A stretch of DNA of 44,421 bases, from assembly GCA_018714625.1 (NCBI GenBank), contig DVNE01000021.1:1-44421 (forward strand), in the 5' to 3' direction. The notes under the pieces are model-generated. The model saw only the letters and a program-made list of their open reading frames with translations. It made no database searches and had not been told where the DNA came from. Source of the stretch: Candidatus Coproplasma excrementigallinarum. Its GTDB lineage: Bacteria > Bacillota > Clostridia > Christensenellales > Borkfalkiaceae. A program made the position numbers and the translations under genes. Below are positions 32,571-41,420 of the stretch, one piece after another (positions within the stretch are counted from its first letter, which is position 1; each line of letters begins with the position of its first letter).

Positions 32571-34472
32571 ATGAAAAAGCAAACAGAAAAGCAGAGCGAT
32601 AAAGCCACCCAGACAACCGAACAGACTGCTGCCGCCGCGGGCAGCGCAGGGGATAGCGACGTAGCCGTAGAATTCAGCCACGTCAATTTTTCGTACGACG
32701 AGCAGTCTGCTCCCGCGCTTTCAGACCTCTCTTTAGAGGTTAAAAAGGGCGAATTTCTCGCCGTGATAGGTCACAACGGCAGCGGCAAGTCAACGCTCGC
32801 CCGCCTGATAAACGGCCTGCTCCTGCCCGATTCGGGCACGGTTTCGGTTTTCGGCCTCAAGACTTCAGACGGCAAAAACCCGATAAAGATACGCAAGCGT
32901 GCGGGTATAGTATTCCAGAACCCCGATAACCAGATGGTCGCCTCGATAGTGGAGGACGATGTGGCTTTCGGCCCCGAAAACCTGGGTGTCCCGCGCGAAG
33001 AGATAGGCAAAAGGATAGACTGGGCACTTAAATCCGTCGGCATGGAGGCCTTCCGCGAAAGCACTCCCTCGCGCCTTTCGGGCGGACAGAAACAGCGCAT
33101 AGCAATAGCCGGCGTGCTTGCAATAAAGCCCGATATCATAATTCTGGATGAATCCACTGCCATGCTCGACCCCAAAGGCCGCCGCGAGGTTATGTCCGTC
33201 GTGGCGCGCCTCAATAAAGAGGAGGGCATGACGGTAATACTCATTACTCATTTCATGGAGGAGGCGCTGCTTGCAGACAGGCTGGTCGTGCTCAACTGCG
33301 GCCAGCTGGTAATGCAGGGCACTCCCGCCGAAATATTTTTGCACAGCGAGCGGCTGGAGGCGTACAACCTCAGCCTGCCGCGCATAGGCAGGATATGTAA
33401 GTCTTTGCAGAAGGCGGGCATACCCGTTGCCGACTGCCTCTCTCCCGAAGTGCTCGCCGAGGAGATTGCCAGCGCCGCAGAAAAGATGGGCGCTAATTCT
33501 CATTCGGCGGCATATATCCCGCAGGCAATTAAGGAAAATTTCCACGAATGGGATATAGATATAAGCAACCTGACCTTCACCTATTCGGCAAAATCGCCTT
33601 TTGCGTCAAAGGCGCTCAAGGGCATCAACCTGCACATAGGCGAGGGGCAATTTTTCGGCATAATAGGCCATACGGGAAGCGGAAAATCTACTTTGGTGCA
33701 GCACCTCAACGCGCTTATAAAGCTCCCGCAGGCGCAGAAGCATTACCATGCCAAAAAGCCTAAAAAGGGACAGCCTGCACCCGTTAATCCCGCCATATCC
33801 GTGGGTCAATTCAATCTTGCAGACAAAAAGTGCAACTTTCTGAAACTGCGCGAAAGTGTGGGAATGGTATTCCAGTACCCCGAATATCAGCTCTTCGCCG
33901 AAACTGTTTTCGACGATGTGGCTTTCGGCCTTAAAAATTTCAGAAAGGGCATATCCGCGGAGAACACGGAGGCCGCCGTGCGCGCCGCAATCGAGATGGT
34001 TGGCCTCTCTTATGAAGATGTCAAGGGCAAATCCCCCTTCGACCTTTCGGGCGGACAGAAGAGGCGCGTTGCCATTGCCGGCGTAATAGTCACCCGCCCG
34101 CACATACTCATTCTGGACGAGCCCGCCGCGGGACTTGACCCGCTCGGCAAGCAGGAGATAATGGATTTGCTGCACAAAATTCACCGCGAATGGTGCAGCA
34201 CAGTAATAATCGTTTCGCACGATATGGACGAAATTGCCGATAACTGCACTATGGCGGCGGTAATTTCAGACGGAATTGTGGCCGACTGCGCCGAGCCGCG
34301 CGTGCTGTTCAGAAAGGCGGAGGAGCTCACCTCCCTCGGCCTGGATATTCCGCTCACGGCAAAGGCGGCCGCCCGCCTGAGCGAGCTTGGGTACAGCGTG
34401 GATACCGACTTCACCTGCGAAGATTTTTCGCAAAAAGTAATAAGTATGTTCGGGGGTGAAAGCAATGCTTAA
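32571..34472 (+). CDS. Fused ECF transporter ATPase (EcfA1-EcfA2)
   Basis: This 633-residue protein joins the two ATPases that power energy-coupling-factor vitamin importers. Domain 1 (about 30-285) has Walker A GHNGSGKST (near 67-75) and LSGGQKQRIAIAGVLA. Domain 2 (about 330-620) has Walker A GHTGSGKST (near 366-374) and LSGGQKRRVAIAGVI. Both have Walker B with a catalytic Glu (LDEST, LDEPA). Domain 2 carries a Lys/Pro-rich insertion (HAKKPKKGQPAPVNP). The hydrophilic N-terminal ~25 residues are unusual. Most Bacillota encode two genes in this same order before ecfT and truA, so this is a fusion. No substrate-binding S subunit is in the window. Confidence 0.93.
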   Translation: MKKQTEKQSDKATQTTEQTAAAAGSAGDSDVAVEFSHVNFSYDEQSAPALSDLSLEVKKGEFLAVIGHNGSGKSTLARLINGLLLPDSGTVSVFGLKTSDGKNPIKIRKRAGIVFQNPDNQMVASIVEDDVAFGPENLGVPREEIGKRIDWALKSVGMEAFRESTPSRLSGGQKQRIAIAGVLAIKPDIIILDESTAMLDPKGRREVMSVVARLNKEEGMTVILITHFMEEALLADRLVVLNCGQLVMQGTPAEIFLHSERLEAYNLSLPRIGRICKSLQKAGIPVADCLSPEVLAEEIASAAEKMGANSHSAAYIPQAIKENFHEWDIDISNLTFTYSAKSPFASKALKGINLHIGEGQFFGIIGHTGSGKSTLVQHLNALIKLPQAQKHYHAKKPKKGQPAPVNPAISVGQFNLADKKCNFLKLRESVGMVFQYPEYQLFAETVFDDVAFGLKNFRKGISAENTEAAVRAAIEMVGLSYEDVKGKSPFDLSGGQKRRVAIAGVIVTRPHILILDEPAAGLDPLGKQEIMDLLHKIHREWCSTVIIVSHDMDEIADNCTMAAVISDGIVADCAEPRVLFRKAEELTSLGLDIPLTAKAAARLSELGYSVDTDFTCEDFSQKVISMFGGESNA

Positions 34473-35313
34473 CGACGTAACTTTCGGCCAGTATTACCCC
34501 GCAAAATCCTTTGTCCACTCGCTTGACCCGCGCACAAAGCTGCTGCTTCTGATTGCGTTCATAGTCGCCATATTCATAGCGCAGACGCTGTACGGCATGG
34601 TGCTGTGCGCATTGGCCCTCATTGTAGTCGTCATTGTGGCGCGCGTGCCTTTCGGTTCGGTTCTGCGCTCGGTCAAGGGCATAATCTTCATACTCATTTT
34701 AACTTCAGTACTCAACCTGTTCTTCCACGGCGGCGAGCACCTTTTAACGCCAGAAAACTGGGCGGTCAAAATCTATCTCGAGGCAGTGGTGTTCACCATC
34801 TTCCTGCTTTTAAGATTGTTCCTTCTGGTTATGGCGTCGGCCGTGCTGACACTCACGACTACGCCCGTGCGCCTCACCGACGGTATAGAGAGCCTTCTCA
34901 CCCCGCTCAAGTGGATAAGATTTCCCGTGCACGAGCTTGCTCTGATAATGAGCATAGCCCTGCGCTTCATACCCACGCTGATAGACGAAACCAACCGTAT
35001 AATTTCCGCGCAGAAGGCGCGCGGCGCCGACTTTGAAAGCGGCAACATAGTAAAGCGCATAAAGGCGGTTGTGCCCATACTTATACCCCTTCTCATAAGC
35101 GCGTTCAGGCGCGCGGAGGAGCTGGGCGACGCAATGGACGCACGCTGCTATTCTGGTTCTAAAAACAGAACAAAGTATAAAAAGCTTACTTTCGGATGGC
35201 GCGACCTTGTTTCCGCCATTGTGTGCGCCGCTCTCATTGCGGGCGTGGTGCTGTTCAATGTCTACGCCGCTCAGATATGGCCTGAAATATACGAGTATAT
35301 CATTATAACCTGA
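34465..35313 (+). CDS. ecfT: ECF transporter transmembrane subunit EcfT
   Basis: This 282-residue membrane protein couples the ATPases to exchangeable S subunits. It begins MLNDVTFGQYYPAKS, typical of EcfT, has five to six hydrophobic helices, and two ATPase-contact motifs with ARG-type signatures, AQKARGAD and AMDARCYSG. ATG 34465 overlaps the ATPase stop by eight bases and has GGGGGTG at 34452-34458; a GTG at 34456 is in frame but less likely. It is coupled to the ATPase gene. truA follows 22 bp later. Confidence 0.94.
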   Translation: MLNDVTFGQYYPAKSFVHSLDPRTKLLLLIAFIVAIFIAQTLYGMVLCALALIVVVIVARVPFGSVLRSVKGIIFILILTSVLNLFFHGGEHLLTPENWAVKIYLEAVVFTIFLLLRLFLLVMASAVLTLTTTPVRLTDGIESLLTPLKWIRFPVHELALIMSIALRFIPTLIDETNRIISAQKARGADFESGNIVKRIKAVVPILIPLLISAFRRAEELGDAMDARCYSGSKNRTKYKKLTFGWRDLVSAIVCAALIAGVVLFNVYAAQIWPEIYEYIIIT

Positions 35314-35335
35314 TGTGCTTTTAAGCTGATTTTTT

Positions 35336-36094
35336 ATGAAGTTTGCATTGCTTTTGGCTTACGACGGCACGCACTATCGCGGCTGGCAGACGCAGAAGAA
35401 CGGTATCTCCGTCCAGAGCGTTCTCGAACGGGCTGCGCTTGATGCGTTCGGCAAAAAAGTAAATATAATTGCCAGCGGCCGTACGGACAGCGGCGTGCAT
35501 GCCGCAGGTCAGGTCTGCTCGTTTTCCGCCGATATTTCAATTCCTGCGGAAAAGGTGGCGGACGCGCTCAACTTCCGTCTTCCGCCCGATATCTGTGTGC
35601 TCAGGTCTGTTACAGCGCCGCAGGATTTCGACGCCAACCGTACTGCCAAGGCAAAGACCTATTGCTACCGCATGTATGTCGCACGCAGGGAGCACCCCCT
35701 CAAATCGCGCTATGCCGTGGCTGTGTGGCCGCGCCCCGACATTGAACTGATGGCAAAGGGTGCGGAGCTGTTTGAAGGGGAGCACGACTTTAAGGCGTAC
35801 TGTGCAAGCGGTTCTTCGGCAAAGACGACCATGCGCACCGTCCGCTCGGTAAAAGTTTCGTGCGATTTTTCCCGCGGTAGCGAGGATATTTTTGTCACGG
35901 TCTGCGGCGAGGGCTTTTTATATAACATGGTTCGTACAATGGCGGGCACGCTTTTGTATCTCGGTCTTGGCCGCATCTCTTTGTCTGATGTGCAGGCCTC
36001 GGTAGAGCGCGGCGACCGTTCACTCACAGGCAAAACAATGCCTGCAAAGGGGCTGACGCTTGAAAGCGTAGACTACGGTTTTCCGCTCTTTTAA
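35336..36094 (+). CDS. truA: tRNA pseudouridine(38-40) synthase
   Basis: This 252-residue cytosolic enzyme makes pseudouridine at positions 38-40 of the tRNA anticodon arm. The catalytic Asp51 lies in ASGRTDSGVHAAGQV, and the N terminus AYDGTHYRGWQTQ and C-terminal FLYNMVRTMAGTLL are diagnostic. Length is normal. The start lacks a good Shine-Dalgarno and sits 22 bp after ecfT, suggesting co-transcription. The ecfA-ecfA-ecfT-truA order is widely conserved in Bacillota. Confidence 0.96.
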   Translation: MKFALLLAYDGTHYRGWQTQKNGISVQSVLERAALDAFGKKVNIIASGRTDSGVHAAGQVCSFSADISIPAEKVADALNFRLPPDICVLRSVTAPQDFDANRTAKAKTYCYRMYVARREHPLKSRYAVAVWPRPDIELMAKGAELFEGEHDFKAYCASGSSAKTTMRTVRSVKVSCDFSRGSEDIFVTVCGEGFLYNMVRTMAGTLLYLGLGRISLSDVQASVERGDRSLTGKTMPAKGLTLESVDYGFPLF

Positions 36095-36477
36095 AACTTT
36101 CAGTTCTTTGAGTGCGCAAAGCGGTTTTGTCTGTCGCACTGACAAATAAAACCTGCCCTGCACAAAGAGGTTCACCCTGTAAATAAACGCGCCATATCGC
36201 AAAGAGGCACATCATATAACTTAATGCGCTCTGTAAACAATGCGCGCCTCTTTGCGGCACATACAATAAGGAAGAAACGGCGCAGTGTGCGATAATCAAA
36301 ATCCGGCAAATAAAGTTGCGCGTGGCTGCGCAACCTAATTTTACTTGCTTTTCACAATTCTTTTTTTCTAAATACATTATATAAGCGTATAATATTTTGT
36401 GCAATAATGACAGAGTATCTGCGGCAACCGCCGCGGTGCTGCACAGATAGTTCACTATTTTCTGAACAGGGAGAGTT
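36095..36477. other. Intergenic stretch before the membrane protein gene
   Basis: No gene seen. It contains an 11-bp inverted repeat with a long loop (36198-36208 and 36246-36256), a 7-bp hairpin GTTGCGC/GCGCAAC (36315-36334), and TATAAT at 36388-36393 with a weak -35. GGGAGAG precedes the next ATG. Confidence 0.5.
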
Positions 36478-37443
36478 ATGGATTTCTTTCAGTTTGCCAG
36501 TTTTATGCTGAATTTTTTTATGATGAGCGATACTCCCAATCCGCCCAACAGACTGTGGGTATGTCTTGTTGTCGGCGCGTTGTGTTTTCTCATCGTGTAT
36601 ATATTCCAGGCTGTCGGCCTCTTCGTCATAGCAAAAAGGGAGAGGTATCCGCATAAGTGGATGATATTCATTCCCTTTTTCAACACCTACTATATAGGCG
36701 TGTGTGCGCAGAAGAACAAAATTTATAACGTAAAAGCCAAAAACTTTGCGCTTGCCGCCGCCATTATAGAGGTCGTTCTTGTAGTAGGATATATTCTTTA
36801 CTTTGTTGCCGCATTCAAGATGTGGGATTATCTCACCTGGATGCCCGAATATTTTTCTAACGGCGAAATAGCATACTATGTACCTGAGAGCATCAGCGGC
36901 GAGCCTGAAAACTTGTACTGGTTGGCGTGGATATTTGCAAACTTCAACAATTTAATCCTCTCTTTGGCCGACCTGGTGTTCATAGTCATAAAGATGTTGT
37001 TGCTTATGGCGTTTTTCCGCACCTATGCAACCCGCTATTACCTTGCTTTCTCTATCGTTGGCGCATTCTTCCCGCTGGCGGGCATACTCATATATGCCGT
37101 CCGTAACAATGCCGGCATAAGCTATATGGACTATGTTAATAAAATGCGCGAGCAGAGCTACCGTATGTATCAGCAGCAGTACGGCAACCCCTACAACAAC
37201 AATCCGTACAATCAGGGCGGGCAAGGCGGATATTCCGGTCAGGGCGGCGCAGGCTATAACCAGACCCCCGACCCGTTCGGTGAATACGGCTCCTCCTCAG
37301 GTTCTTCGGGCGGTTCTCCTTACGATACCACCTCAAACGGAGGCGGCAGTTCTTCACAGTCAGACGGCGGAAATTCTTCGGGCGGTGGCAATTCTTCAAA
37401 CGGCGGCAGCTCCTCAGATTCGCCTTTCGACGAGTTTAATTAA
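36478..37443 (+). CDS. Polytopic membrane protein with Gly/Ser/Asn-rich tail
   Basis: I do not recognise a specific family. The 321-residue protein has about four hydrophobic segments (about 26-51, 88-112, 146-178 and 185-207). They are followed by a hydrophilic tail (about 228-321) rich in Tyr, Gln, Asn, Gly and Ser, with NPYNNNPYNQGGQGG and repeated GGSSS/GGNSS blocks, ending in an acidic DSPFDEFN. The WMIFIPFFNTYYIG segment resembles small bacterial proteins of unknown function with a 'fixed-pattern' first loop. The tail looks disordered and could be exposed or self-associating. GGGAGAG supports the ATG. Single gene. Confidence 0.8.
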   Translation: MDFFQFASFMLNFFMMSDTPNPPNRLWVCLVVGALCFLIVYIFQAVGLFVIAKRERYPHKWMIFIPFFNTYYIGVCAQKNKIYNVKAKNFALAAAIIEVVLVVGYILYFVAAFKMWDYLTWMPEYFSNGEIAYYVPESISGEPENLYWLAWIFANFNNLILSLADLVFIVIKMLLLMAFFRTYATRYYLAFSIVGAFFPLAGILIYAVRNNAGISYMDYVNKMREQSYRMYQQQYGNPYNNNPYNQGGQGGYSGQGGAGYNQTPDPFGEYGSSSGSSGGSPYDTTSNGGGSSSQSDGGNSSGGGNSSNGGSSSDSPFDEFN

Positions 37444-37470
37444 GTTTTTCTAAATCTTTAATATGTATTT

Positions 37471-37510
37471 AAGGGCGTGCAAATGGCATAAAATGTCGTT
37501 TGTACGCCCT
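37471..37510 (+). terminator. Weak terminator hairpin before mnmE
   Basis: A 12-bp stem with one G-T pair (37472-37483 with 37499-37510) and a 15-nt loop. No T run. Confidence 0.4.
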
Positions 37511-37517
37511 GATTTAT

Positions 37518-37599
37518 TTGCACAGATTATATTAGTATGGTATAATACGGTAAAGGTATAAATGCAGGTTATACGTATAACTATTTTTTATACCATACT
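37518..37599 (+). promoter_or_regulatory. mnmE promoter with nested palindromes
   Basis: TTGCAC (37518-37523), 17 bp, TATAAT (37541-37546). An exact 11-base inverted repeat, AGTATGGTATA (37534-37544) and TATACCATACT (37589-37599), overlaps the -10 and ends in the leader. Between them lies the 14-base palindrome GTTATACGTATAAC (37568-37581). It could be operators or an RNA fold. Confidence 0.6.
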
Positions 37600-37622
37600 T
37601 AAGCAGTATTTATAGGTGAATT

Positions 37623-38954
37623 ATGCAGGGCGAATGTATTGCTGCAATTTCAACCGCGCCCGTCGTCGGCGGCGTGGCTATTATAAGAATAAGCGGCGCG
37701 GGTGCGCTCGACGTGGCTTCGCAGATGTTTGTGCCTGCGGGCAAAAGGGCGGTAAAGGATTTCAAGCCGCGCTATATGTATTCTGGGAATATCCTTGCCG
37801 AAGGAGGAATAACCGATTTTGGCCTGTGCGTCTATTTCCGCGCTCCCCATTCGTTCACGGGTGAAGACGTGGTGGAATTTCACTGCCACGGCGGCGTGCA
37901 GCTTTCGCGTGCGGTGCTAAAGCGCACTTTTGCGTGCGGCGCGCGTGCGGCAAAGGCGGGCGAGTTCACAATGCGCGCCTTCCTTAACGGCAAAATATCA
38001 CTATCCGCGGCCGAGGGCATGGCCGATATGATAAACGGTCAGAGCACTGCCGAGGTGCGCGCGGGCAGCCTTTTATATTCTGGAAAACTCACAAAAGAGG
38101 CACGCGCCGTTCAGGACGAGCTCAAAAATATTCTGGCGAAAATTGGTGCCGACGTCGACTATCCCGAAGAGGATATAGAGCGCACGGAGCTTATATCCGT
38201 AAAGGACGATATCGCCGCGCTTGAAGAGCGCCTGAACGCGTTCGTTGCGGCATATACGGGGGGTAAAGTCATAAAAAACGGCGTAACCGTTGCAATCTGC
38301 GGCAGACCGAACGCCGGTAAAAGCTCGCTTTTGAACGCACTGCTTGGCTACGATAAGGCCATAGTTTCCTCTTATGCCGGCACCACGCGCGACGTGGTGG
38401 AGGGCAGCATAGAGCTCGGCGGCATAAGGTTCAATTTTTACGATACCGCTGGCATACGCGAGACGTCTGGCGAAGTCGAACGCGAGGGCATAGACCGCGC
38501 AAAAAAGACGCTTGCCTCTGCCGACCTCGCGCTCATAGTGTACGAGGGTGCTTTCGGCAAGGAGGAGAGGGAGCTCGTTTCTGAGTGCTCCTGCCCTGTA
38601 ATAAAGGTGCGCAACAAGCGCGATATCTCCGACGCGCCCGGCGGCGAGGAGGATGTGTTTATATCTGCGCTCACGGGCGAGGGCATAGAAAAACTCAAGA
38701 CAATGATGAAGGAGCGCGCTCTTCCGCAGGGCTCTTCAGACGGCGCATTCATTATAGAAGAGCGGCATTATATGGCGTTAAAGCGCGCCGCCGCCGCATT
38801 AAAAAATGCCAAAGAGGCCGCTGGCGTTGTTCCGCTTGACATAATCTCCGTCGACCTTCAGTCCGCCTGGGATATTCTCGGCGAAATCACGGGCGAGACT
38901 GCCACGGAAGAGATTATAGATACTATATTTTCAAAGTTCTGCGTAGGCAAGTAA
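37623..38954 (+). CDS. mnmE: tRNA modification GTPase MnmE
   Basis: This 443-residue GTPase works with MnmG to place the (carboxymethyl)aminomethyl group on U34 of tRNAs. The N-terminal formyl-THF-binding domain (about 1-118) starts IAAISTAPVVGGVAIIRISG. The helical domain contains the G domain with P loop GRPNAGKSSLLNALL, GTTRD and DTAGIRET, and the C terminus ends CVGK with the conserved Cys. AGGTGA at 37614-37619 supports the ATG. mnmG is not adjacent. A 145-bp tandem repeat follows the gene. Confidence 0.96.
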   Translation: MQGECIAAISTAPVVGGVAIIRISGAGALDVASQMFVPAGKRAVKDFKPRYMYSGNILAEGGITDFGLCVYFRAPHSFTGEDVVEFHCHGGVQLSRAVLKRTFACGARAAKAGEFTMRAFLNGKISLSAAEGMADMINGQSTAEVRAGSLLYSGKLTKEARAVQDELKNILAKIGADVDYPEEDIERTELISVKDDIAALEERLNAFVAAYTGGKVIKNGVTVAICGRPNAGKSSLLNALLGYDKAIVSSYAGTTRDVVEGSIELGGIRFNFYDTAGIRETSGEVEREGIDRAKKTLASADLALIVYEGAFGKEERELVSECSCPVIKVRNKRDISDAPGGEEDVFISALTGEGIEKLKTMMKERALPQGSSDGAFIIEERHYMALKRAAAALKNAKEAAGVVPLDIISVDLQSAWDILGEITGETATEEIIDTIFSKFCVGK

Positions 38955-38964
38955 AAATCCATAT

Positions 38965-39286
38965 TTGCGTCGCATTACAGTGTCAGGCTTGCGTTTTTCC
39001 TCGGTCACTTACACTAAAGTAAGCTCCCGTCGGATAAATCCGCGCCTTCCTTGTCCTGCTTGCAACTATGAATTTTTACGGCATGGCTTAAACGTAATTT
39101 GCCCGCAACAATCTGCGCGTTGCTGTGTCAGGCTTGCGTTTTTCCTCGGTCACTTACACTAAAGTAAGCTCCCGTCGGATAAATCCGCGCCTTCCTTGTC
39201 CTGCTCGCAACTATTAATTTTTTCGGCGTGACTTAAATTTATTCTGCCCGCAACAACCGTCGCATTACTGTGTCAGGCTTGCGTTT
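38965..39286. repeat. 145-bp tandem repeat, two copies plus a partial third
   Basis: The marker gtgtcaggcttgcgttt starts at 38980, 39125 and 39270, exactly 145 bp apart. The first 81 bases of copies 1 and 2 (38980-39060 and 39125-39205) are identical; the rest has diverged. Inside the conserved part are two small inverted repeats, CTTAC/GTAAG and CGGAT/ATCCG. Neither repeat copy contains a gene; the array fills most of the 433-bp mnmE-lysR gap. Confidence 0.93.
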
Positions 39287-39387
39287 AATGTTTGCCTCAT
39301 AAATTCATAAATAAACAAATAAAATAAAAGAGCCCGATATATGGCCGAATTATTCAATTTTCGGCGTTAAATTCTAAGGTGATTTCT

Positions 39388-40269
39388 ATGGTTAATCTCG
39401 AACTTTACAAAGTTTTCTACACGGTAGCAAAATGCGGCAGCCTTACAAAGGCTGCAGAGGAGCTGTTCATATCGCAGCCGGCGGTTTCGCAGGCTGTAAG
39501 ACAGCTCGAAAATCAGCTTGGCACTTCGCTCTTTAACCGCACTCACCGCGGGATGGAGCTGTCTGTGCAGGGCGGCAAGCTCATATTCAAAAAGGTGGAG
39601 GACGCCCTCAATCTTCTTGAAAGTGCAGAAAATACCCTTATAGAGCTTAAAACCACGGCTACCGGAACAATACGCATAGGCGCAACGGACTCTATATTTT
39701 CAAATATTCTTGCCGATAAAATTGCAGAATATCACGAAAAGTACCCTGCGGTTAAGTTCGACCTTATCACGGGTACAACTCTGGATACCATCGCCCAGCT
39801 CAAGGAAAACCGCTGCGACGTGGTATTTCTGAACCTGCCAATAGATGATGAAGAGGTCATGCTATCGGGCAGCGTAAGCCTGCTGAGCGATATTTTTGTT
39901 GCCGGCAACAGATACGGTGATTTGCGCGGTCAGGTTGTTCCCGTAAAAAGGTTGCAGGAGTACCCGCTCATGATGATGGAGGAGAACACCGTCGCCCGCC
40001 GCGCGGTAGATAGTTACCTCGCCACGCTCGGTATCTCGCTGCAACCCGATATAGAGGTTGCCAACTGGGATCTGATGCTCAAGCTTGCGGTAAAGGGTAT
40101 GGGTATAGGCTGTATCCCCCGCGAGTACTGCACCGAGGAACTTGAAAAGGGCGAGCTGTTCGAGGTGAATATCCGCCCCTCGCTGCCCGTGCGCGGCGTT
40201 GGACTTGCCCTGCCCAAGAATGTGCCCGTTCCCTTCGCGCTCCGCGAATTCATTGCGCTCTTCCGTTAA
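39388..40269 (+). CDS. LysR-family transcriptional regulator
   Basis: This 293-residue regulator has an N-terminal winged helix-turn-helix (about 1-60: KCGSLTKAAEELFISQPAVSQAVRQLE) and a periplasmic-binding-like effector domain (about 88-293, starting TGTIRIGATDSI). AAGGTGA at 39376-39382 points to ATG 39388; a GTG at 39379 would overlap that site. LysR regulators usually control a divergent gene, but the gene upstream is mnmE on the same strand, and the downstream ABC operon converges on it. The target is unknown; it could be the transporter, or itself. Confidence 0.92.
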   Translation: MVNLELYKVFYTVAKCGSLTKAAEELFISQPAVSQAVRQLENQLGTSLFNRTHRGMELSVQGGKLIFKKVEDALNLLESAENTLIELKTTATGTIRIGATDSIFSNILADKIAEYHEKYPAVKFDLITGTTLDTIAQLKENRCDVVFLNLPIDDEEVMLSGSVSLLSDIFVAGNRYGDLRGQVVPVKRLQEYPLMMMEENTVARRAVDSYLATLGISLQPDIEVANWDLMLKLAVKGMGIGCIPREYCTEELEKGELFEVNIRPSLPVRGVGLALPKNVPVPFALREFIALFR

Positions 40270-40567
40270 GTAATAAAGTTCGGGCATAAGTTTTGTCTTA
40301 GGATTTTTGGCAATACTTGCTCAAGCGCAAATATTTTTCTGCGCGGAGTACTGTTTGCCTCAAAAAAATTATAATATGTATTCAACTTAAATCAAAGCGG
40401 GCTGCGGCACATTTAAATGTGCCGCAGCCCGCTGTTGTAATTACGACCGCATATAATAAGCCGCGGGCGGGCAGATTTTGCCCGCCCGCGGCGTTCAATA
40501 AATTTTAAGTATTTTACGTCGTTAAACGCGGAATTTTTGTCTTTTTCAGGCTTCTGTTAAGGTTTTC
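40270..40567. other. Convergent gap with two strong hairpins
   Basis: Between lysR and the ABC permease. Apart from two terminator-like hairpins the sequence shows no gene. Confidence 0.6.
40396..40492. terminator. Two hairpins between convergent genes
   Basis: The first is a 38-bp perfect palindrome (40396-40414 with 40415-40433). The second is a perfect 14-bp stem (40460-40473 with 40479-40492), loop GATTT. They probably end transcription from both directions. Confidence 0.65.
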
Positions 40568-41392
40568 TTATGCGCGTTTTTTAATTACCAACCGCTCAAT
40601 TATTGCAACAATGGCGTACATACCGCCTGCAAGCAGGCAGAGTATAAATGTGGCCGCCATAACAAGGTCAAGGCGGAATACCTGCCCGCCGTAAACTATA
40701 AGGTACCCAAGTCCCGCGCGCGAAACAATGTATTCGCCCATAATAGAGCCAATCCACGCAAGCCCGACGGCCACTTTCAGCGTGTTCATAAACGCAGGGA
40801 GGGAGGCGGGTATCACCAGCTTTGTCAGCATTGTGAATTTGTTCGCCCCCATAGAGCGCATCAGAAGCTGCTTGGTTTTGTCTACGCCCACAAAACCCGT
40901 GAGCATATTCATTATGCACACAATTATGCTCACAAGAATTGTCATAAATATTATAGCGGTATATCCCGTGCCCATCCAGATTATGATAAGCGGCCCGAGC
41001 GCTATCTTGGGCAGCGCATTGAGTACTACTATATACGGCTCGAAAATCTGCCTTATATGTTCGTTCATCCATAGCAGCACGGCAATAAGGTAGCCTGCCG
41101 CTACGGCGACGATAAAGCCGATAATTGTCTCCATAAGCGTTATGCCTATGTGGTAAAACAGCGTGCCTGCCTCGGCAAGGTCGGCTATTGTTGCCGCCAC
41201 GCGCGAAGGTGAGCTTGTAATAAACGGGTCAAAAATTCCCGTCTGCGCGCACATCTCCCACAGCCCGACTATGGCCACAAGTATTGCCGCGCGCACCGCG
41301 TGCACAAGTATTTTGTTGCGCCTTAATTTTTTAAGGTACAGCGCGTGCTGCGCTGAAAACTGTTTTTTTTCCTTTCTGAATATGTTTTTCAT
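40568..41392 (-). CDS. NitT/TauT-family ABC transporter permease
   Basis: This 274-residue membrane protein is the permease of a nitrate/sulfonate/taurine/thiamine-precursor-type importer. Six hydrophobic segments surround the EAA-type loop (RSMGANKFTMLTKLVIPASLPAFMNTLKVAVGLAW), typical of SsuC/TauC/ThiX proteins. ATG 41392 is chosen over a TTG two codons upstream; the Shine-Dalgarno is weak. It is the last gene of the SBP-ATPase-permease unit, separated from the ATPase by a 133-bp spacer with two hairpins, which may lower its expression. Confidence 0.9.
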   Translation of the reverse strand: MKNIFRKEKKQFSAQHALYLKKLRRNKILVHAVRAAILVAIVGLWEMCAQTGIFDPFITSSPSRVAATIADLAEAGTLFYHIGITLMETIIGFIVAVAAGYLIAVLLWMNEHIRQIFEPYIVVLNALPKIALGPLIIIWMGTGYTAIIFMTILVSIIVCIMNMLTGFVGVDKTKQLLMRSMGANKFTMLTKLVIPASLPAFMNTLKVAVGLAWIGSIMGEYIVSRAGLGYLIVYGGQVFRLDLVMAATFILCLLAGGMYAIVAIIERLVIKKRA

Positions 41393-41420
41393 GGGCAATT
41401 TTACCCGTCAATGTATGTTA

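Noticed and set aside
38965-39286. IS or transposon remnant
   Set aside because: No transposase fragment, terminal inverted repeats or target duplication; only a direct tandem repeat.
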